Source of the DNA: Brachionus plicatilis
Lineage: Eukaryota; Rotifera; Eurotatoria; Ploima; Brachionidae
Assembly (NCBI GenBank): GCA_010279815.1
Contig: QEOQ01000455.1
Coordinates: 49,343 to 113,342 of the forward strand
DNA length: 64,000 bases
Reading direction: 5' to 3'
Each line of letters starts with the position of its first letter. Position 1 is the first letter of the stretch. Positions 55,099-64,000 of the stretch are shown here, in pieces. A program made the translations under genes and the position numbers. Under the pieces are notes generated by a model. It was not told the DNA's origin. It searched no databases and worked only from the letters and a program-made list of their open reading frames with translations.

Positions 55099-55790
55099 AG
55101 CTAGAAAGAGGAATTCTGATTGATATTATCCACACAGACTTCTCGAAGGTCTTTGATAAAGTCTTACAGAGAAAACTTCCTAGGAAGCTCAGAGCCTATG
55201 GCATTGTCATTGTTGAACCATATGAATGGATTAAGTTTATTCTCAGAAGAAAGCAAAGAATAGTTCTTGGTGATGAAGTGTCGAAATGGGAAGAAGTGGT
55301 TAGGGATGATCGGTTTTAGGGCCTATTTTGCTTGTTATTTATATAAATGATTTATTGGACTCAATTCAAAGCCAGTGTTTATCTTATGCGATTAAGAAAC
55401 ATTTAGACTCCTGTACACAGGGTTTGTTAGACCACATCTTGAATAAGCAATAAGTGTATGGAACCCTTCAAAAAATGTCACATAAATATTACTGAAAGAG
55501 TCCAAAGAAGTGCGACGAAGCTAGAAAAATGTCTGAAAGAAAGTTCGTATCAAGAAAGACTAATGGATTTGGATTCAATACACAGCATGAAACTGGTGAG
55601 ATAAATTAGGAAGCGTTGTTCATCCACATACAACTTCTTGACAAACAGAGTGGTCGCAAAATGGAATATTTTGGTGCAGAGTGTTGTCAACGCAAGAACA
55701 GTCAGTAGTTTCAAAGCAGGCATTGAAAGAGAAGTTTATGGTATGGATCAAAGAAAGAGAAGAAAGGTGTTAGAATAGACTACTTTACTG
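55095..55790 (+). pseudogene. LINE-F RT remnant, internally deleted
   Basis: Reads ILIDIIHTDFSKVFDKVLQR, then KQRIVLGDEVSKWEEVVRDD, LLFIYINDLLDSIQSQCLSY in broken frames; the sequence then jumps to a region after the catalytic YADD (KKHLDSCTQGLLDHILNK, ITERVQRSATKLEKCLKES, NRVVAKWNILVQSVVNARTV, SSFKAGIERE). The catalytic block is deleted. Several stops. Related to L2/CR1-like LINEs. Confidence 0.8.
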
Positions 55791-55827
55791 CAGTTTCACT
55801 ACTATATTTTAATTGTAAGCGTTTTAT

Positions 55828-55945
55828 GGAATCCGAAGTTACAACAAAAAGTAAGTGGTTTATATTGGAATATAGGAGCTAGAATGTGTGCTCCAGTATG
55901 CGGTTAAACTAATATTAAATAATAAGTATAAACATGTCAAGACAT
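55828..55945. repeat. direct repeat (right copy) and dispersed repeat
   Basis: The first part repeats 55055-55098. From AGAATGTGTGCTCCAGTATG to ACATGTCAA it repeats again at 58371-58431, so a low-copy dispersed element is present. Confidence 0.6.
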
Positions 55946-56112
55946 GAAAAAGTAATAGAAGTTGGTTTAAATTATAGTTATGTTGATTCCTTTGGGATCC
56001 AATAGGGGCCATAATTTTTTCTTGTGGTTCTCACTCATTTTTCTTATGCTCCCACTAATTTAGTTGTTACTCTATTTTTTTTAGTCTTATCTTTTAGGGG
56101 ATCAGATTTTTT

Positions 56113-56155
56113 TTTTATTTGTTTATCTGCACCGAGATAATGCTCCTTCAGAAGA
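56113..56155 (-). repeat. LINE 3' tail, minus strand
   Basis: On the minus strand TCTGAAGGAGCATTATCTCG then GTGCAGATAAACAAATAAA. Same tail family as 4274 and 10045. Confidence 0.5.
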
Positions 56156-56229
56156 TAAAAAAAAATAAAATAAAATAAGAAATGAACAAAAATTAAAAAA
56201 AAAAAGAAAAGAATAAATATATAGATTTC

Positions 56230-57424
56230 GTTCCAAAAATGCCGTGCTCTACAAATTTACTAGAAACAATGGATATAATCTCAAATCTACTAACCTCTGG
56301 CAATCAGATCGACATTGTATACACTGACTTTTCCAAGACCTTTGACAAAGTTTCACATCGACTGTTACTCTACAAGTTATCAGCTTATGGATTTGAAAAA
56401 TTTTAGATTAGATTTAGGTGAAAAATTTTTTAGATGGAAGAAAGCAAAGAGTTGTTCTTAGTAACGTTGAATCAGAATGACCTTGATGTTACTAGGGGTA
56501 TTCCGCGAGGATCGGTCCTTGGGTCTCTTCTTTTTGTTATTTTCATAAACGATTTGTCCGAATCTTTAAGTAATGAAACAAAAGTCTATGCTGATGACAT
56601 GAAAATTTTAGCAGCTGTTAACCATCTAAATGATAACTTATCTTAACAGCGCGATATAGATACGATTTCAAGCTGGGCGATTACATGGGCGACTGATTTA
56701 AACGTAGAAAAGTGTAAAAATATGCATATTGGTATTAAAAATCCCCAATTTTACTACATAATAAACATGGAACAGAATCATCAGATAAAACAAAATTGGA
56801 AAGGGATTTGGGTGTGTTTTTTCAAAATGATCTAAAATGGGGTGCACATGTTAGCTACTCATTTGGCAGAGCTAATAAGATCTTGGGAATGATTTGGAAA
56901 ATTTTTAAATTTCTGGACGCCAATGTAGTTAAGTTATTGTATACCTAATTGGTAAGACCTCTTATTGAATATGGAGTTATTGTTTTGAATCCATACCTGA
57001 AAGAAGATAAAAAGGAATTAGAAAAATTACAACTTAAAGCTACAAAGTTGATTCCAGCCTTTAAGAATCTTGAGTATGAAGAAAGATTGAATAGAATAAA
57101 ACTTACCACTTTGGATACGAGAAGAAGAAGAGGCGATTTGATTCAGTTTTTTAAAATTGTAAACAGTCTAGAAACTGTTAAATTGGTAAGTGAAATCAGG
57201 TTCAAAGAAATAATTATATTTTGAGGGGTCATGCAAAGATGGTTACAAGAGAACTTATTTAAAATTGTCCATCACGGTTCAACTTTATCACAAACATGGT
57301 TGTAAACGACTGGAACCGTTTACCAAAAAATGTTGTTGAAGCAAATTCATTAAATTCCTTCAAAGCAAGACTTGATGAATGGTTTATGGTACAGAATGTG
57401 GTGTGATTGCAAAGAACTGCCACA
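56230..57424 (+). pseudogene. LINE-G reverse transcriptase, broken frames
   Basis: RT blocks in order: TDFSKTFDKVSHRLLLYKL near 56320, GIPRGSVLGSLLFVIFINDL and KVYADDMKILAAV (56434-56646, YADD intact), then LERDLGVFFQNDLKWGAHV, LVRPLIEYGVIVLNPYLKED and TKLIPAFKNLEYEERLNRIK (56949-57224), and, one frame over, RFNFITNMVVNDWNRLPKNV to about 57405. Several stops and shifts. Wording is close to LINE-D. Confidence 0.9.
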
Positions 57425-57515
57425 GCCTTACGGTTTAACTCGACTTGCTCGAGTCGCAGTTATTTTTACTACTAATACTACTAATAATAGTAATAATAAG
57501 TCGAAAGAAAATTAA
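57425..57515 (+). repeat. LINE-G 3' hairpin and TACTAA/TAATAA tail
   Basis: TAACTCGACTTGCTCGAGTC folds (ACTCGA-CTTGC-TCGAGT... with a short loop) and is followed by GCAGTTATTTTTACTACTAA and TAATAATAG. LINE-D has ACTTGAACTGGTTTCAAGT then TGCAGTTTATTTTAC at the equivalent place, so the stem is kept while its bases differ. Confidence 0.7.
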
Positions 57516-57633
57516 AAACGAAATGTTGAAATAACAAGAGGCAAGGCATGTTTGAATATTTGATAGTTTAGGGAAAAAATAGAGGAAATTACTAGGTAGC
57601 AATCAGTCTTAAGCAAAAGTCAGAACAAAAAGT

Positions 57634-57749
57634 CATTTCAAAGACTTTGAAATAAAAATGGCCAACTTAATAACTACATGGAACATCAAAAGACTTTTAA
57701 AAAAAAAATCAAAAACTTGACTTAGCCTTTATGACTTTAAACAACTCTG
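57634..57749 (-). mobile_element. hAT-type MITE, one terminus
   Basis: The minus-strand end is CAGAGTTGTTTAAAGTCATA. About 55 bases inside it (CAAAGACTTTGAAATAAAA ... CTTAATAACTACATGGAAC) recur at 11314-11371, so that site probably holds another fragment of this family. Confidence 0.55.
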
Positions 57750-57759
57750 GTAGCAATGA

Positions 57760-59805
57760 CACAATAGATTTGGATATTCGATATATCTTGATTCGAAGCC
57801 TTACCAATTTTCTGACATCTTATTTTATATCTAATTATTTGTTGTCCATTTTTTTATCACGATTCCTAAATATCTTTTATTTATTTATTTTATCTGTGCA
57901 GATTTAAAGAAAAAAAAATTAAATTTAAAATCAAGACAAAATAAAAATGTAAGAAAAAATAAGATAAAATTAAAATAAGTTAAAATATATAATAATATAA
58001 TAAAAAGAAAATTAAAATATTTATTAATATAAATTATTAAATTAAAATAAATAGAAATCTATTGAAGTTAATTTTTATGTTTTAATTAGAAATTAATGAT
58101 GTGCGTCTTAACTTTTTGAACAGGATTTTTTGATTGAAGTTTTTATGGTTTTCATTTTCTTTCAATTTATCAGCCGAGTAAAAAATCTAATTATCAAATA
58201 TTTTATATTAATTTGAATTTTCACAATTTTTCAATTCAACTTCATTTCAAAAATTTTCACTTTACAAATTTTTAACACAAACTTTAATTTCATTAAGTTT
58301 CATTAAAAAAACATGTGAAAAAAACTAGTGCGTATAAATTTTTGTGCAAAACTGTTTAGGAATAGAGAAGGTAGAATGTGTGCTCCAGCCTGCAGTTAAT
58401 CTTAAATTAAATGATAAGTAGAGACATGTCAACAATTAGGTCTTGACATCTGAATTATTTAGTCATTTGATTTTAATCCACAAAAATACAATTCATTATT
58501 CAAAAGTTAAATATTTTGGAAATAATGAAAAACATTTAAAAGTTGATTTCACTTTAATTTTAGACAATTTCCAAACAATTATTTTTGTGCAGAATTACAC
58601 ATTGTTGAATATTGTTTTTCTCTTCTGGAAATATTGATAAGAAATTAATTTTTAAATTTTTTAGAATTTTTAAAAAGCAATTTTTGTTCTCTGACTGAAA
58701 AAGCTACTTCAAGCTATTAGAATAAGCGTGTACATGACATTTCAATAGAAGCAATAAAAATTTTTAATCTCTTTTCTTTTTCTAAAACAAAAAAAAAAGA
58801 TAAATAAAAAAACTTATTGTAAATATATAATCTCTGAATTCAATGACCTATAAGTTGCAGCTTTTAAAAAAAAATAACTGAGTACAACAAGCTTTTATTT
58901 GAAGAAAAAATTTTAAAAGTCTAACAAATAAGTGTTCTCTAAGTTTCAATTAGCCTAAACCACCTTTTCAGCAGACAGATTAATAAATTTTAGGTCTCCA
59001 AATTTCTGAGTTGTACTTAAAGCTAAATGCTCAAAAAGCGAAATTTTTAAATTTGAAAAAAGTCGACTTATCAATTTTTAACCTGTCAGTTATTTGATTA
59101 AAGCTTAGCTGATGATTTATTTAAATGTAGAAAGCTTAGAGCCAAGAGATTAATGATTTATAAGAGCCAAAATCATATGTTAAACATAATTAGATATAAA
59201 GTATTAAATCGATTCAAGTCTTAGGCCCAAAAAGCTTAACTTACATAATTGACATATTTACTCTTATTTGTGTTAAAGATAAATTTAAAATATTTTGTTG
59301 ATTTTAACGTGTAAGGCAAAAATAGCTTTCGATCGAGAGGAGTAAAAGTAGCTTTTTACAAATACCTTCCAAAATTTGTTTATCAGAAAAAAACAGTAAC
59401 TTGAATAGTGAAATTGGATCTATTACTTAAAATAGTTAAGAACGCTTTTTTAAGAGCTCAGTTTGCTTTTTGAGGTAAACAAGATAAAATTTATTTATTT
59501 ATTAAGACTAAGACTCAATTTTCGGCTTTTTACGAGCTTACTTAAACATTTTTCTTATTCCAAAATGAAAGAGTAACAACCTAAGTTAATAAAGTTGTTA
59601 CCATGCCATGGTAAAAAAAATCCAACATGAATAAGGGAAAACAGTATTTTTCAGCATTAAGAGTATATTTTTAAAAATGGCAATGGTCAGGCAAATTGAA
59701 GTTTATGGTCAAGCCTAAAAATTATTATTTAAATTAAGTTTTTAACTAGAAGAGATGGACTAGTCAAACTTTTGGAAAATAAAAAATTTAGTCAAAATGA
59801 AAATT
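57760..59805. other. AT-rich, one dispersed repeat
   Basis: Contains the repeat at 58371-58431 (AGAATGTGTGCTCCAGCCTG ... ACATGTCAA), shared with 55890-55945. A 64-codon frame at 58443 has no recognisable domain. Confidence 0.4.
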
Positions 59806-59811
59806 ATTGTT

Positions 59812-60092
59812 CATTTTTATATTTTTACATTTTTACATTTTTGAGAGAAAAAATAAAAATCTCAAAATCAAAAAATCTAAAAAAATTTTCATTCAATAAA
59901 TTCGCAATTACTTAAAAAGGAGTTTTAGAAAAATTTTAAATGAAAAATCCAGGGATAATTTTTTGAAAATCCCTTTTAATTTATTATTACTTTTCTTAAT
60001 GAAAATTATTAATGAAAGTTTTTTTATTTTGAGATTTTTATTTTTTTGAGAGAATGTAAAAATGTAAAAATAAAAAAATGTACAATAAATTA
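59812..60092. repeat. AT-rich foldback repeat
   Basis: ATTTTTACATTTTTACATTT then TTGAGAGAAAAAATAAAAAT and CTCAAAAT (59812-59880) is repeated inverted at about 60015-60090. No target duplication or coding. Confidence 0.7.
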
Positions 60093-60134
60093 CATTTTGC
60101 CAAAATTTAATCTTTTTTTTTTTTTTTTTAATTA

Positions 60135-60200
60135 CAGTGGTGATTTGATAACAGTATTTTACGTAAATTTTCGTAAAATACTGCTATCAAATCACCACTG
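60135..60200. mobile_element. 66-bp perfect-fold palindromic TA element
   Basis: CAGTGGTGATTTGATAACAG then TATTTTACG, an 8-base loop TAAATTTT, and the complement (one mismatch). TA flanks both sides. The end CAGTGGTG is shared with the Tc1/mariner-like ends at 18715 and 36408. It is probably two terminal repeats joined by deletion of everything between; a hairpin RNA is an alternative. Confidence 0.75.
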
Positions 60201-60209
60201 TATTGATCT

Positions 60210-60985
60210 TTACATTCTAATATCTTTTTTTTTAATTTAATGATAATAATAAAAAAAAAATTAGGTTTTTAGATAATTTTTGATTTTATTGCAGAATTTT
60301 ATTTTTGAAGTAAACATTAAACTAAATTTATTATTTCTGCAAATTTGTGCAAAAATTTTATGCAGAACAATTTATTATTATTATTATTCAAGGTTAATCA
60401 ACGGGCTAGAGCCCTTATCTATTTTCTAGACTGGTATTGTTTAAAAATATAAGTACAATATATTCTTTTTTAAAATAAAATCCAAATTTTACGAAAAAAA
60501 AAAAATTAAATTTTTCATTTAAATTAAAATTTTTTGTAAAATAAATCAAATTTGTCGAATAATTAACATACTCTTTTGTAAATTGAGTTTAATTTATTAA
60601 ATACAAACATCTTAAATTGATTTTTTCAATTAAAAAATTATTAATTTATTTTGGAAAAAAATAAGAAAAGGTCATTTCGCCAAATTTTGATTTAGCATCA
60701 TTTTGTGCCAAAAAATCCGAATTCCGAAAATTTCATTTTAAATTTCTTGAATGATTTGTTTGAAGCTGATATTTTAAGATTGAAGGTTCATAATCAAATT
60801 TCAAAATTTTAAATGAAAAGTTAATAATTTTGATAAAAAACGGTGTTGAAAGGAAAATAAATTATATTTTTCTAAGAAATTGTTTACAGTATTAAAGTCT
60901 TTACCAATAAAATGAAATTTAAAAAGTTTGTGTATACAGATATAAATAATTATTAATTTTTTGAACTATATACTTGCTGTAATAA
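60210..60985 (-). other. AT-rich, with a LINE 3' tail at 60371-60425
   Basis: On the minus strand GGGCTCTAGCCC is a hairpin followed by a linker and AATAATAATAATAAATTG (60371-60425), a LINE 3' end of a different family from 4274. The rest shows nothing. Confidence 0.5.
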
Positions 60986-61235
60986 ATAATTAATAAAAGA
61001 CAATAGTCAAAATAAGGTAAGTTGTAGGTTTCTAAAAAATTGAATTTTAACTGATGTTGATAAGTAAAATAGTATTTTTATTGAATAGAGTTTTTTATTT
61101 ATCGAAAGAAATACATTAGAGATATGTTTACTGAAAATCAATTTATTATCAATTGTAACTCCCAAAATTTTAAATTCCTTTACTACAGTAACTTGCATAT
61201 TTTTAATTATTATGGGAGAATTACTCTATTATTTG

Positions 61236-62123
61236 AAGAATATTGTTTCCGCACAAAGAAAAATCTTTTCAACACAAAAAAAATCTATTCAGCACAAAGA
61301 CCCCTCTTCTAAGCACAAAAAATCTAATAAGTCTAAAAAAGCTTTTTAGCACAAAAATTTTGTGTTTAAACCATAATTTTATTTAAATAAAAAAAATGCA
61401 AAATATTTATTATTTTTTTATATTAAGTCAAATTTAAAGCTTGGCAATGCCACCTTTCAGACAATTTGTTCCTTTCTCTTTTCGGCTTGTTAGCAAACTC
61501 ATCATTATCAAGCAATTCTTTTAATGCCATTAAATGAGAACAATAGGCATATTTCACAAAGTATTTGCAACTACATGTATTTTCTTTTGTATTCAAGGTG
61601 TAATAACCATTAAAGATATAACTTCTTTTTCCCATAAGTTTGAAATTATCATTAACGTAAGTATTAACAATATTTTGTATCTTTTTTAATACGTATGGTT
61701 ATAATTATTTTATGATGCAAAGAGTAATTTATTATATAATTTACCTGTTTTAAATTTGGTCTAGTGATCACATTTAACTCTGGGTTAATTAAACGAATGT
61801 GTATTTGTTTTGGTGTTATATTAGTATCATTTTTAAATTCATGCAAAATAAAATTATTGTTTAAACACAAAATTTTTGTGCTAAAAAGATTTTTTAGATG
61901 ATTTAAATTTTTTGTGCTGATCAGATTTTTTTGTGCTAAAAAGATTTTTTAGATGATTTAAATTTTTTGTGCTGAGAAGAGGGGTCTATGTGCTGATCAG
62001 ATTTTTTTGTGCTAAAAAGATTTTTTAGATGATTTAAATTTTTTGTGCTGAGAAGAGGGGTCTATGTGCTGATCAGATTTTTTTGTGCTAAAAAGATTTT
62101 TGTTTGTGCGGAAAAGGGAGACC
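61236..62123 (-). mobile_element. Mutator-like deletion derivative (MULE-2)
   Basis: CTATTATTTG flanks both sides (61226-61235, 62124-62133), a 9-10 bp duplication. Inverted terminal regions share TTTCCGCACAAA, AAAAATCTTTT, and GCACA-x-AGACCCCTCTTCT. The right arm contains 2-3 tandem copies of a block with TGTGCTGATCAGATTTTTTT and GCTAAAAAGATTTTTTAGAT; the left arm has one. The interior carries a spliced, core-less transposase remnant. Confidence 0.8.
61423..61870 (-). pseudogene. MULE transposase remnant: N-terminal part joined to SWIM finger
   Basis: The first part (61745-61870) reads NNNFILHEFKNDTNITPKQI then LNVITRPNLKQ. A GT-AG intron (61681-61744, 64 bp) joins it in frame to IQNIVNTYVNDNFKLMGKRS, then CSCKYFVKYAYCSHLMALKE, a SWIM zinc finger (C-x-C ... 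C-x-H), ending at TGA/TAA near 61423. The catalytic DDE domain between these regions is absent. No ATG is visible; the 5' side runs into the terminal repeat. It could in principle encode a DNA-binding fragment. Confidence 0.6.
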
Positions 62124-62289
62124 CTATTATTTGTAACAAACATACAAAATGTTTTGGCCCAATTTATGTCTAGTTTGTTGAAGTTATACCTGTGTGCAAT
62201 TGGTTCAATGAAAATTTTAAACTGTTTGATTATTTCATCAAGAGTTTTTCCAGATAAATAGAAAGTTGTGTCATCTGTGAACAATTTAC

Positions 62290-62540
62290 ATTTTAACTAG
62301 TTAATAATTAATTAATAACCTTGAAAGACTCCAAGTTTCAATTCTTTTGATAAAGAATTTGTATTTTTTAGTTTTATAAGTTGTTTTCTATTTGAAAACT
62401 AATTAAGTATCAATAAATTTTACTTTTGTATTGGAATTTTTATATGAAATTTCACATTACCAAAAATATAAAAAAAATTTTAAACGCTACAAAAATTGCC
62501 AAGATCTTAAAAACACTAAAATCCAACGTTGTAAAAGATA
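62290..62540. other. AT-rich, possible MITE end
   Basis: ATATGAAATTTCACATTACC (62441-62460) resembles the right end of the 353-bp MITE family, but no partner arm or target duplication is visible. Confidence 0.25.
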
Positions 62541-62541
62541 C

Positions 62542-62625
62542 CAGAGTTGTTTAAAAGTCACAAGTCCTAAGTCAAGTCCAAGTCCGGAATTGATATTTTT
62601 TTTTAAGTCCAGACAATAAACTAAT
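62542..62625 (+). mobile_element. hAT-type MITE, left terminus
   Basis: CAGAGTTGTTTAAAAGTCAC then AAGTCCTAAGTCAAGTCCAAG, the same terminus as 38393. No partner end found. Confidence 0.5.
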
Positions 62626-62629
62626 TTTA

Positions 62630-63540
62630 AAATACAATTGAAGAATAACTCAAAATGTCCTGAGTCTAATTAACCATTATTGTTCTAAGTGTTCTATTTA
62701 CACTAAAAGGTTTTGTTGGAAAATTATTTTAAAATCTTTATGATGTTTAAAAAAAATCTTTTAAATCTGTTAAGAACTATGAGCTCGAAAATGCATGAGC
62801 TCACTAAATTTTTATATAAAGTCTTTCGAGAATTTTTTTTTTTAATTATTATTTAAGAGAATTTATTAATTTTTAGGATTTAAAAAAAAATTAGTTTTTT
62901 CAAAATAAACTAACTAATGAACGAAAAATTTCAATTGAATGAAAATTCTTAAAATATTTTGCTTTTATTTTTAATATTTTAATATTTTAAATTTAAATTT
63001 ACCTAAGGGGTTTAAACTTAATTTAAATAAATTGTGTAAAGAAAAAAAAAAGAATCAGAAATTATAATTTTAGATTTTTTTAAATAATTTTCTTTTTCTT
63101 TTGTTGTTTTAAACTAGTTGTTTTAAGCTGGTTTTATTTTATAAAAATTAAGTTCTTTTCAATTTCAATTTCAAGGTTAACCATTGAAAATTTCAACACT
63201 TGTCGTATACCCGACTATTACTACCTTTACCTTTAAATACTCAATTATGTAACATCAATTTATCTAAATTATTTATATTGTATTTTTCTTTAAATATTCA
63301 TTATTTAATCATATTCATTAATTTTTTTTATAAAATCTTTAATTTACTTCAAATTATGATTCAAAAAAAAAGCAATAAAAAAATTTCATCGTTTAAAATG
63401 ACAACAATAAATTTTTCGATAAAAATCAGTAACATAATTCAGGTTAAGTTAATTCACAAATTTAAATTTATAGCTTTTATATTCATTCATTCAAACTGAA
63501 ATAATTTTATTTTTCTACTTAAATAAATTTTAAATTTTAA
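62630..63540. other. AT-rich, no supported gene
   Basis: A 99-codon frame at 63200-63499 is Ile/Phe/Asn/Lys-rich with no recognisable motif; I treat it as chance in A/T-rich DNA. Confidence 0.35.
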
Positions 63541-63542
63541 AA

Positions 63543-63910
63543 TAGTGTGTTATATCAAATTGTAGAGAAAAAAAAATTCTAAAAATTTACATTTTTATTT
63601 TTTTCTTTTGTACTCGATTTTTCGTCAAAAACAATCAAAAAAAAAAATTAAGATGAAAAAAATAATCAATTTCTAAAATTTTGAACCGACTTTAATTTTT
63701 TAATTTTTATATGAAGTTTTCTGTATTATAAACATTTAAAAGTTTAAAAAATTTTTTATACCGAGTATGTTATATCAAATTGTAGAGAAAAAAAAATTCA
63801 AAAAATTTACATTTTTATTTTTTTTCTTTTGCACTAAATTTTTCATCAAATTGAATAAATAAAAATTTTAGATAAATAAAAAAATCAATTTCTAAACTTT
63901 TGCAACACAC
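63543..63910. repeat. tandem duplication, 220-bp period
   Basis: GTTATATCAAATTGTAGAGA followed by AAAAAAAATTC, TTTACATTTTTATTTTTTTC and ATCAATTTCTAAA occurs at 63549 and again at 63769 in the same order. Two units, diverged at the ends; no coding. Confidence 0.75.
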
Positions 63911-64000
63911 TGTACATGGAATCAAGTACATGACTATTTTTTTAAAAAAAAATAAAGATACATTTATAAATTTATAAATTAGTAGGCTAAGATGAATTTT

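Larger units (their letters stand above)
60990..62290 (-). pseudogene. LINE-H RT remnant, split by MULE-2
   Basis: The minus strand reads MFTDDTTFYLSGKTLDEII then FNKLDINWAKTFCMFVTNNR (62284-62130; FTDD at the catalytic site), then the MULE-2 insertion (61236-62123), then, after a one-base shift, KNMQVTVVKEFKILGVTIDN and KHISNVFLSINKKLYSIK (61198-61007). These are the palm-to-thumb blocks of a LINE RT. Both ends are truncated. Confidence 0.8.

Noticed and set aside
58443..58637. 64-codon plus frame
   Set aside because: Composition as expected by chance in A/T-rich DNA; no motif or splice support.
61250..62110. CRISPR-like regular repeats (GTGCTGATCAG...)
   Set aside because: They are tandem units within an inverted terminal arm of a eukaryotic DNA element, without unique spacers.
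63200..63499. 99-codon plus frame
   Set aside because: Ile/Phe/Asn/Lys-rich with no conserved pattern; no transcription signals.

Overview
The window is AT-rich animal DNA (long A/T runs, introns of about 50 bp, no prokaryotic gene packing). The best guess is a monogonont rotifer of the Brachionus type. That rests on the WD40 family whose repeats read LAVLQNGDLASGS-x-D-x-TIKIWN, on very short GT-AG introns, and on several LINE families with overlapping ORF1/ORF2. This is inference from memory, not a database result.

Host-like genes are few: two copies of a cytochrome-b5-domain protein of the CYB5D1 type (3172-3856, lacking its 5' end, and 22546-23246, complete), a secreted PAN-like plus seven-blade WD40 protein (17332-18514, two exons), a divergent intronless Atg8/GABARAP-like gene (25261-25617), a five-exon secreted Ly6/uPAR-like protein (42032-42597), a TIR-domain exon (20192-20466), a peptidase C48-like exon (16419-16620) and a two-exon hypothetical (38006-38251). 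A GC-richer island at about 44.99-45.95 kb looks like the promoter and first exons of a minus-strand gene.

Most of the rest is transposable elements. 0-7 kb: Tc1/mariner debris, a 353-bp MITE, a Penelope-like GIY-YIG remnant followed by a hammerhead-like ribozyme, CYB5D1 copy 1, and a decayed LINE. 9.7-16.3 kb: a foldback MITE and LINE-A, a nearly intact minus-strand LINE (ORF1, APE endonuclease, RT) sitting between inverted repeats. 16.4-25.6 kb: mostly host genes plus a second Penelope/hammerhead remnant. 26.3-33.9 kb: a piggyBac-like remnant, then a Mutator-like element with a 9-bp target duplication, invaded by LINE-B and LINE-C and holding a 61-base assembly gap. 35.5-36.7 kb: a TIR element carrying an acidic zinc-finger ORF. 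38.8-41.0 kb: LINE-D interrupted by a Tigger/pogo element and by a MITE; removing each with one target copy restores the reading frame. 46.4-47.5 kb: a pogo-type MITE and a TTAGAGAA-repeat foldback element. 48.6-55.0 kb: nearly featureless. 55-64 kb: LINE-F, LINE-G and LINE-H remnants, a Mutator-like deletion derivative inside LINE-H, a 66-bp palindromic element and a tandem duplication.

The main leads are the paired Penelope/hammerhead structures with covarying stems, the secreted WD40 propeller, a possible -1 frameshift joining endonuclease and RT in LINE-A, and target duplications that let the insertion order be read.
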